64,000 bases of DNA from Notospermus geniculatus (Eukaryota > Nemertea > Pilidiophora > Heteronemertea > Lineidae), in the NCBI GenBank assembly GCA_002633025.1, contig NMRB01000260.1, positions 1,254 through 65,253 of the forward strand, given 5' to 3'. Below, piece by piece: positions 56,393-64,000 of the stretch. The translations under genes were made by a program, and so were the position numbers. A model generated the notes under the pieces. It saw only the letters and a list, made by a program, of their open reading frames with translations, was not told the origin of the DNA and ran no database searches. How positions within the stretch are numbered: the stretch's first letter is position 1; each line of letters opens with the position of its first letter.

Positions 56393-57865
56393 GTAGGACC
56401 ATAATTCCTTATTCAGTAGCTCGTTCTGGCACCTGATTGGTTGTCGTAGTCACATGGTCATATAAATTACTTCATTTTGACTGCAGTACTATTCAGTACC
56501 CTTCATCACCTTGACCTCCGACCTTTGTAGCCACTTTTTTGGCCAGAGTCTGTTCTGCTCCTCGCACCACTTGTTTCCCCCTACATGTGCCTAGTAAACT
56601 GTCCATTTCTGGAAATTGTACAGTTGAGTCTGGTTATTTTGTATTGGTCCAGCAGAACGTTGCTGCCCTCTTTTGGCAATAAGCATGGCTGACTGCCCCT
56701 ATTCCATCCAATGCAAAGATGGGGGGGGGGGGAGAGTATGTGTATTGTTTAGCTTCTGAACTGTCAGATACTGAAGCAAGGCTTTCTGTAGCTCCCTCCC
56801 TCCAGCTCCCAGCTATTTGACTTTCACTGCAACCTTCCTTCTACACCAATAAAAAAGCCTTTCCATCATGTTAGCATATCATCGTGTTCGATAGCTCGCT
56901 CTCCACACCTTTCATTCTAATTCATGTGCGCTACCAACTACCTATGAACGGGCGGGGGGGGGGGATATTTATGTGAAGCAGATGGAGCTGCTTACTCTTA
57001 GATCGTGATATGTGGAAGTTATTGAACTGAGCTCCAGAAAACCTGCTAGAAATTCCTGTACCTTTTACATGTAGACGCTGGCTTTTATGTAGGCCTATCT
57101 CACATTGTGCTAGTTTCCTTGAAGTTCAACCATGCCTGCCGACAGTGAAAGGCAAAAGATCACTGGTGTACACAGTAGTGTAGAGAAAAGCCACTAACTC
57201 CAATCAACCGCGCCCCCTGACCTTGGGAGACGATACGTAACCTTTGACCTCTACGTGTCAGTCAACCAAAAGTAATAGTATTTTTTACCAGTGTCTTTGA
57301 CCCACAAAATCATTTGGCGATACTAGTATGCAACGTCTAACAACTCTTGTACGATTTGTGGTGTATCATCATCATGATGCACCGAGGTTTACCTGCTTCT
57401 GATGCGAGCGGGTTTAACATACCTCTTTGTTCTTTTGCTCTATTTACAACCCACCATACCGCTGTGTTATTAAGTTACCTGCCCACCCCACGACCTGGCC
57501 ATTATTTACTCCCGACATTGTCTAAGTGTAAATCCTGTTATCTTTTACTTGTAATAAGTAATTACCATCCTAACATACAAGAACTGAGGCAATTACGGAT
57601 TTTCACCCACCTTGTGAGGTGATGTATTGTTCTTAGCGCGCTCTTTAAATCGTCATTACCTCTAAGTGTTGTTGAGTTGCCTTGTTATAAATCGTTGTAA
57701 AATCCATTTCTGGGTGCGGCTGTTTAAACTGAGTCAAGGTGATCTATCCAGGATCTCTCCAAGGTTGAAGAATAATTTTCCTCAACAGGTGGTTCGAACT
57801 TCAGTCTTTGAAAAAGTTCGTAAAATGTCTGGTTCTTGGTTCTTTCCTGCTCGTTTCTGTGGTGT

Positions 57866-58013
57866 AGGGCCGTATGCACCAATGAAGATTATCTTGACTC
57901 AGGTTGAGCCACAACTTTTCCATTTTCACATCATGCCCTGGCAAACCTGAACAATTGAAAAGCTCTGGCTCAGCCTGAGTTCAAGATAATCGTCTTTGGT
58001 GCATACAGCCCTT
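57866..58013. repeat. Foldback element with GGGCCGTATGCACCAA ends
   Basis: GGGCCGTATGCACCAATGAA with GATTATCTTGACTCAGG at the left; CCTGAGTTCAAGATAATCG with TTTGGTGCATACAGCCC at the right. Confidence 0.82.
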
Positions 58014-58029
58014 AGTGTTCACATGGAAG

Positions 58030-58180
58030 TTGTCAGTAGTGGCTATCGAATGTGCCAATCACCCATCCAAGAACTGACTGCTCAACGTTGCTTAACTTCT
58101 AGTTCGGAGGCCATCACGCCAACCACTGGACCATAGGAAGTCCTCCCTGGCCGGCGGGTTAGGCCGTGCCATCAAACTGG
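58030..58180 (-). mobile_element. 5S rRNA-like SINE-type element
   Basis: Minus strand: CTAGAAGTTAAGCAACGTTG, then TTCTTGGATGGGTGATTGGC. Agrees with 5S rRNA even better than the 51478 copy over AAGTTAAGCAACGT. The upstream part has GTCCAGTGGTTGGCGTG. Confidence 0.68.
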
Positions 58181-58205
58181 GTACAGTACAGAGGCCAAGA
58201 CTGGT

Positions 58206-58313
58206 CATCCTCCCGCAGCAGGGGTTTTATCTCACTCCTCTTCATCCACTCACACAAACTTGTGTGTGAGTGTATGAAGAGGAGCGAGACCAAAGCCCTG
58301 CTGTGGGAGGATG
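58206..58313. repeat. Foldback element, CATCCTCCC family
   Basis: CATCCTCCCGCAGCAGGGGT with CTCACTCCTCTTCATCC at the left; TATGAAGAGGAGCGAGACC with GCTGTGGGAGGATG at the right. Fourth copy in the window. Confidence 0.85.
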
Positions 58314-59789
58314 GACAGAACCATGGATTCTGTCCTGGCTCCTTGTAAGAAGCAATGCTTCCTTCTTTGATATAATAACCGAAGTCGTCCTCCAGAAATT
58401 TAGCAAATTTTCGACCCCAACCGGGGTCGTCTTCAGGCTGGCACTTTCAAGTCGACCTACCAACTTCTTTGAAGTTGAGTTTGAACCCTCTGTTCAGACT
58501 CCCGTCCTGGTTGGGTATGCGTTGATGTGGAACCACGCCAAACACTTGCCAAGTTCGCGAATTGGTTTGAGGAAGTTGCGGAGACTGACGAAAGCAAGAA
58601 AAGTCATGAACTCGGCAGAAAACCTGGCAGTAGGTGCATTGAAGTGCCGAGCGTGACGGCAAAGTGTTCAGTCGACTGAAGGGTGTTAGGTGTGAGGATT
58701 CCTTGTTGCTTATTGTTGCAGAATGCCTCCAGCCTCCACACCACCTTCCGTATTGTCGATCAGCCATCTCCATGTAGCACTCTCACAATTTTCCTGTTTA
58801 CAGTCAGTGAGTGGTTGTGGTAAGCATGGTTGCGGTAAGCGTGAGGCCGTGCCGGGAGATGGCTTCTGCTGCCTACAGGTAAAGACCTGGGAAAAAATCC
58901 CAGGCAGTGTTTGTGTAGGTTTACTGACTGTAACTACAAATGTTAGATATCGCAAAGGTACGAGATTTAAAAAAACGTCTTCTGTGCCAATCAGAATGTA
59001 TGGCTGGATTCCTGGGTGTTGAGTTTCTGCTGAGGTCGACGTAAACTATTATATGGCTATGTTTGGCAACTCATGAATATTCATGAGGAGGTCCAGAGTG
59101 AAGTGAAGTGATTGGTCGGTGATTGGCGTTGGCCGGCGACTCACGGTACAGCCATCTTGGAGTCAGTGGGGTTGTGTCTTGATGGGCTCAGAGCTTGTGT
59201 GTATGTACACCGTGTACAGCTCTTTCTAAACTTATCAACAAGCACCAAGTCACACTTCCATTCTTATACAAACTCTCTAGGAAGTTTACAGATTGATTTG
59301 GTGCAGTTTTTTGTAGACTTAGAGGAATTCATGTGGATGCACTGAAGGAATTCTATTTCTATAGAAAATTTGGGGATAATTCTAGACCTAGCACCTTTTT
59401 TCGGGATTTATTAAGTAAGTACATAAAATTGATGTCACCCCCTTATACCTCCTGATAGTCCCGTGTGTGCACACTTCCTGATAGAACCCTCCCTCCTAAT
59501 GACCTTCAGGCATCCTTCATCCACTAGCCTTGCATCACTGCAATCATCCCTTGATTCAGTTACTATGCTTCATTGCTCTCTGGCTCTCAGGATCATCACG
59601 TTGAACATGTTGAAGACTTGAATCAAAACGTCATTGCTTATGCTAAACATAAGATGCTGTACACACCCACTGTTTTGGACAGTTGACAATTCTGGAAGCA
59701 TCATGGACATGCAGAAAAAAGATGTGTGTTTCCTGAAATAAAGCTACAAAAAGCTGCTGATGTTGCAAGTTTAAGTCAAATATGACTGT

Positions 59790-60045
59790 TGCCATCGTCC
59801 GTTGCATGGGACAGTAAGCTGTGGTGCCTTGTACCTTGTGCCTTTGCAAGGACAAGTAAGACCCCATCTAAGTGAGGAACATGAGTAGCTTGGGACAGTG
59901 AGATGGGACAGTAAGCTGTGGTGCCTTGTACCTTTGCAAGGACAAGTAAAACACACCCATCCAAGTGAAGAACATGAGTAGCTTGAGATGGCCTCTTCCG
60001 TACTTACCAGGGCCAATGCTATGGCTTCAGCCCCGATGGAAAAAT
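59790..60045 (+). repeat. Dispersed repeat shared with the SINE-like element at 7256
   Basis: GTCCGTTGCATGGGACAGTA, GAGGAACATGAGTAGCTTGG and CCCCGATGGAAAAATAC match 7365-7510. A roughly 90-bp internal segment (GCTGTGGTGCCTTGTACCT) is duplicated in tandem. Confidence 0.7.
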
Positions 60046-60598
60046 ACAAAATGATTCCATCACTTTAGTGATTATCCCCAATGGATCGAGTTGGCTGTCA
60101 TCATGCCAGATTCTTCCCAATACCTCTCATCTCAGCGTACCTCCACGCCCCACCTGTAGCATGCAAGATGTAGACTATCCAAGTCTGGTCAGGTAGGCCA
60201 ACGCTAATCGCTTTCTTATAAATGAGAATCCTGGCATTTGGTTCTTGTTGATGATTGGTTAGTTCATGGTCATGTGATCTTACAAAATTCCTTCGTGATG
60301 TACTTGTCAAAATTGCCAATATCTTGTTGAGTGATGTGCATTCTTTGGCAGATAATCTTAATGAGCGCTTCCTCTTCAGCAGCAAACCTTTATCATTGAA
60401 AATTGGTTGGGACATTTTCAAAGAAAAATACAACCTTGGCTTTCAAATGTTTTCATATCTGATTGTTCATAGATATCAGTGAAGGTTGATTTGAAGTCTG
60501 TCCAGTCAGTTGAGTGTTTGGGTGGGGGATTCTTGCCTCTCTTGCTAATGCACTATGATATGATATTTTGGAAGAGTGTGTGAGATACTTGACAGGTT

Positions 60599-60889
60599 AC
60601 AGTACGGGTCACAATTGACATCCCTAAATTCGCGCAAGTTACTCGTAAGTCACTCGTAACTTACGCAACAACTCACGAGCTATGTTACGCGCAACTTACG
60701 AGGTGAGTTACGTGTGAGTTACGCGAATTTCGCTAGCTATGCAGTGATTTACGAGGCGAGTTACGCGATTGTGGCGAGTTACGCGATGCGTTACGCGAAA
60801 CCAAAGCCGTGAGTTGCTCGTAAGTTACGCGTAACTTACGAGTAACTTACGCGAAGCCGTTGGGATGTCAATTGTGACCTGTACTGTAT
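60599..60889. mobile_element. Foldback element with 26-bp ends and GTTACGCG array
   Basis: ACAGTACGGGTCACAATTGA at the left end pairs with TCAATTGTGACCTGTACTGT at the right. Between them are many short, self-complementary units such as GAGTTACGCG and CGTAACTTACG. TA bounds both sides. Confidence 0.85.
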
Positions 60890-61625
60890 GTCAGGGAAAT
60901 TGGCACAGCATGAATCCTGACATTATCAAAGAGTTGGCAAGACAAGATCAGACCTGACAGTTGGGTTGATCCAGCGAGGCTTCCCCACTTCCTGCTTCGA
61001 TGAAACTTGGGGACATGTTTTTGGAGACGTCTTGTAGACAGATGAGAAAGTCATGTTCCTTCCCTGTGGATGTATGATTCATAAGGATATACATTGTAGC
61101 AAAGCATCAGGTGGTTTATAGGAGATCAAAGTAAGCCATAGTTTATGATCTTAATCCTTTAATCCTGGATTATCAAGGGGTAGAAGATAGATTCATATCC
61201 AATGTATTTATTGATGGTAGAACAGCAGTTAATGAGCTATTATCATTTTGGTGATCTCTTGTGTTGAGAATTGGTACCAGCACTGTCCGTCACCATCTCA
61301 GTCTCGTGGATTTGCTTTGGATTATATTTCTGTTCACTGAAGTGTCAATTCTTCAGTCTTGATATTTAGATATTCTTCTTGGAGTCCTGTAGGAGTTTGT
61401 TCGTTGCTCGTTCAGCCCTTGTTCCGATTTCTCTTGGAAACTTGTGTGGAACATCTTTCTAGCATTCTGAATTCATTGAGGTGGAATTCAACTCTTTGTT
61501 TCTTTCTGGATTACATTCAGGTCTTCGTATATTACTGGATTACATAATCTTCAAAAGTTTGTTGGGACTATTTAAACACCAAGCTGGCATATTACGGTTT
61601 ATCAGAGGAAGAGTACTGTGCCGTC

Positions 61626-64000
61626 ATGGCGTCTCCCGCCGTCTCCCCGACGGTCTCGCCTCATTACAGCCCAACCTCGGGCAGATATCGGCCGCGGGTT
61701 CCGAGTATCGTCCTGAGCGGGATGGAAGACGAGCCTGACGTGAAATTGCTTGATGCAAGTTCGTCGGGTTCGGATTCTGAGGATTGGTGCCCGGTGAAGA
61801 GATCCAAAAGTCAGGTGGATGAGACAGGTAGGAGTAGCCCAGGGTCAGAGGGTCGGAGCAGCCCTGTAGGTAAGGAAAGGTTTGAGGCGTTGATGAGTAC
61901 GTTTGAGGGCGTGAAGAAGAGGGAGGCGAAGCCACGACCGATTGAGAAGTTGGTGAAGACATTTGAGACGGCAGCGGCGAAGGAGGAGAGGGAGGAGAGA
62001 GAGAAGAAACAAGTTCGAGAAGCGCGGTCCAGGGAGAGGCACTTTGAGAAATTACTGGGAACGTTTAAGCAGTATGAGGAGACTGGAGCTGCTGATGAAT
62101 CTGGTCGGGTCTCACCCACGGGTAGGATTTCACCGACTGGCCGTAAGTCACCTACGGGGCGTAAGTCGCCATCTGGACGTAAATCACCAACATCGGTCAA
62201 ACACGTTGAGACGAAGACTCAGAAAGTAACCATTCGCACGTCACCCACGTCTTTTGGAAGTCCAATAACTGTGTCGGCCACAAGTACTCACAAACCATTC
62301 ATGACCTTTAAGCCGAAGAAGGAGCAAGCCAAGTCACCGTTGTATGCGGGCAGGTCTGATTCTCCCGTCAGGAGAGACACTTTCACGAAGTCTCCCTCAT
62401 ATGGTTACAGGTCAGAATCACCGGTAAGGAAAGACGTCGGGCCAAAGTCACCATCTTACGCTTATAGGTCTGACTCCCCTCTTCGTAACGACCTTGGAAC
62501 CAAGTCTCAAGCTGGTGAGATCCGAACATTCGATACTCCAGCAAGTTCTGTAAAGAAGTTGATGTCGAATTTTGAGAAGCCTTCAGAGCCTACCAGAGTG
62601 CGTGGAGCTGTGTCTTCCTATGAGCTGTCGTCCGAGGCAGCAGTTCCAAGGACGACTCACTCATTCACCAGAGCGAGGCAGCGAAGTAGGTCGGAAAGTC
62701 CAGTGAAAAGGATACCATCGTATGGACATGCAGGAACCAAGGCGGAACAGAAAACATCTGTCAAAAAGCTGATGTCGACCTTCGAGAATGTGGGCTCAAG
62801 TTCTGAGGATGAACCAAGTCCTGAAAGGAAGCCTCCATCCTACAGACGTGATGTTAAATCCAAGACAAGGTCTCCCCCAACTCAACGAAGGTTTGCCTCA
62901 AAGTCTCCACCAACTCATCAGAAATCTGCTTCAGTGTCGCCTCCTACTGGACGAAAGTCTTCATCAATGTCACCGCCGACGTCGCACAAGTTTGTACCAA
63001 AACAAGCAGAGCGTCGTCCTACATCAGTACAGTATGTACAGCCTGAACACCCAGGCAAACCATCGGCATTTAAACCAATACAACCAAGTAAGGAGGGGAA
63101 ACCGATGGTCGATTCAGTCATGGGAGATAAAACGGCGAAACCAAGGCTAACCTTCACTTACCTGATCAGTGATCCAGAGAAAAAGGGTATCACATCAGAA
63201 ACCCAGCCGACGAGGGACATGAACGCTGCATGGAGGCCAGCTACAGATTACTACAAACCATTTACATCCATCAGTAATGATATGTCAAAGAAGGATCAGA
63301 CCTCTGCCTGGGTGGCCCAGGCAAGGCAAGACACCCCGAAAGGCCCCTTTTACCGATCTCGACTGGCAAAGCATGAAAGCATTGATCAGGCACCCCAGAG
63401 TGCTTTCCAGCCGTTCTGGTCAAGGAAACTTGCCAACACCGGCCCCGTCACTACGCAACCAGTGGGTAAACCTTTCTCGGCGTTCAAACCAGTAGCGAGC
63501 AAAGATGATTCCCAAGTTAACCAAGAACTTGCTGGATTTCAACCTATCCACTCCTCTGTTGATGATCCTAGTCCCCGTACCAGGTCCCCATCACCGACCC
63601 CTCTCCAGCTGAGTCGGTCGCCATCACCTCCTGAGAGCATCCCCTCCACTCTACCCCGAACAAGGTCGCCTTCCCCAACTCGTATGAGATCACCTTCCCC
63701 TATTCAAGAGATCAGAGCACCATCACCGACCAAACGCAAATCACCAGACTGTGTCGAACCCAGAGCCATTCAGTCACCAGTTCACGCAAGGTCACGGTCA
63801 CCATCACCTACTAAGACAAGGTCACTTTCACCAACACAACGTAGATCGCCTTCTCCAACACGTCGGTCGCCTTCCCCGACCGGTTCCCTGACCTTACAAG
63901 CTGAACGTGATGAAGGCCCGTTCATCGTGAAATCACGAGGTCTGAAACCACCTGGAACGTATGAGGAAGAACTAGCCAAACAGAGGAACATGCCAAGTGT
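61626..64000 (+). CDS. Large disordered Ser/Pro/Arg-rich exon at the hinge 1 position of filamin (incomplete)
   Basis: An open frame of 791 codons from ATG at 61626 (strong context: G at -3, G at +4) to the window end without a stop; the nearest upstream in-frame stop is at 61545. It begins MASPAVSPTVSPHYSPTSGR. Five copies of a short motif, consensus (F/V/I)(E/K)KL(M/V)STFE, lie at residues 86-94, 106-114, 141-149, 310-318 and 380-388. Residues 112-152 are charged and could be helical. SPTGRKSP repeats (164-190), three KSPSYxYRSDSPVRRD-like repeats (238-290), a set of SAF(K/Q)P motifs and a C-terminal RSPSPT cluster follow. It is either the first exon of a C-terminal filamin isoform (Drosophila has such a short form, FLN90) or an optional giant insert in hinge 1. 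An unrelated neighbouring gene is also possible. A TATA-like TATTTAAA is at 61569. Confidence 0.75.
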   Translation, partial: MASPAVSPTVSPHYSPTSGRYRPRVPSIVLSGMEDEPDVKLLDASSSGSDSEDWCPVKRSKSQVDETGRSSPGSEGRSSPVGKERFEALMSTFEGVKKREAKPRPIEKLVKTFETAAAKEEREEREKKQVREARSRERHFEKLLGTFKQYEETGAADESGRVSPTGRISPTGRKSPTGRKSPSGRKSPTSVKHVETKTQKVTIRTSPTSFGSPITVSATSTHKPFMTFKPKKEQAKSPLYAGRSDSPVRRDTFTKSPSYGYRSESPVRKDVGPKSPSYAYRSDSPLRNDLGTKSQAGEIRTFDTPASSVKKLMSNFEKPSEPTRVRGAVSSYELSSEAAVPRTTHSFTRARQRSRSESPVKRIPSYGHAGTKAEQKTSVKKLMSTFENVGSSSEDEPSPERKPPSYRRDVKSKTRSPPTQRRFASKSPPTHQKSASVSPPTGRKSSSMSPPTSHKFVPKQAERRPTSVQYVQPEHPGKPSAFKPIQPSKEGKPMVDSVMGDKTAKPRLTFTYLISDPEKKGITSETQPTRDMNAAWRPATDYYKPFTSISNDMSKKDQTSAWVAQARQDTPKGPFYRSRLAKHESIDQAPQSAFQPFWSRKLANTGPVTTQPVGKPFSAFKPVASKDDSQVNQELAGFQPIHSSVDDPSPRTRSPSPTPLQLSRSPSPPESIPSTLPRTRSPSPTRMRSPSPIQEIRAPSPTKRKSPDCVEPRAIQSPVHARSRSPSPTKTRSLSPTQRRSPSPTRRSPSPTGSLTLQAERDEGPFIVKSRGLKPPGTYEEELAKQRNMPS

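Larger units (their letters stand above)
49430..61547. other. Intron after Ig15, repeat-rich, few exon candidates
   Basis: About 12 kb without a recognisable hinge or Ig16 exon. Contains foldback elements, SINE-like copies, one assembly gap and some weak in-phase open segments (53193-53363, 57789-57863). The + strand frame at 54049-54456 (135 codons) and smaller frames match nothing I recognise. Between about 50000 and 51470 nothing beyond ordinary sequence was seen. Confidence 0.6.

Noticed and set aside
58721-58905. Segment after TTATTGTTGCAG open in phase 0
   Set aside because: Stops after about 34 codons without a donor or similarity; likely chance.
61624-63991. Antisense open frames over the large terminal frame (up to 129 codons)
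   Set aside because: Shadows of a Ser/Pro/Arg-rich coding strand; the sense frame is unbroken for 791 codons.

Overview
The window is a stretch of animal genomic DNA dominated by one gene on the + strand: a filamin (actin cross-linking protein). Twenty small exons, all with GT/AG borders and matching splice phases, join into 1,418 codons without a stop. They run from the end of the first calponin-homology (CH) domain through CH2 to 13 immunoglobulin-like filamin repeats. By similarity to vertebrate filamins these are repeats 1-6, 8, 9 and 11-15; no counterparts of repeats 7 and 10 were seen. The N-terminal half of CH1 should lie upstream of the window, and hinge 1 with repeats 16-24 downstream. 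The introns are rich in foldback/MITE elements, tRNA- and 5S-derived SINE-like repeats and minisatellites, and there is one assembly gap. This fits a draft genome of a marine invertebrate. A deuterostome such as an echinoderm or hemichordate is my guess, but a weak one.

Layout. 1-13227: no recognisable exon; repeats, starting with a complete terminal-inverted-repeat element at base 1. 13228-21940: three CH-domain exons. 21367-21792: an open frame running directly into the last CH2 exon, a possible alternative first exon. 23682-26618: Ig1 and Ig2. 26619-36634: a 10-kb intron that is not empty. It holds five microexons (9, 9, 9, 9 and 12 nt), all phase 1 to phase 1, and a 1,160-nt exon with a stop codon and a downstream AATAAA, which would end the protein after Ig2 in a Ser/Pro-rich tail. 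36635-49429: Ig3 to Ig15, with a 66-nt cassette exon (basic residues, eight serines, acidic end) between Ig5 and Ig6 and a possible 36-nt Tyr-rich cassette inside Ig4. 49430-61547: mostly repeats, with a few weak exon candidates. 61626-64000: an uninterrupted 791-codon open frame (Ser/Pro/Arg-rich, disordered) that leaves the window.

How the parts fit. The constant exons encode the head and rod 1 of filamin. The alternative pieces sit at domain borders: before Ig1, between Ig2 and Ig3, between Ig5 and Ig6, and at the hinge 1 position. They add unstructured, phosphorylatable or flexible segments, or new ends. If expressed, the locus would make a full-length filamin with a variable Ig2-Ig3 linker, a short actin-binding form with a Ser/Pro tail, a form lacking most of the actin-binding head, and a C-terminal form or hinge insert starting with the large disordered segment. 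Exon calls are from phase, splice signals and protein similarity recalled from memory; no transcript or database evidence was available.
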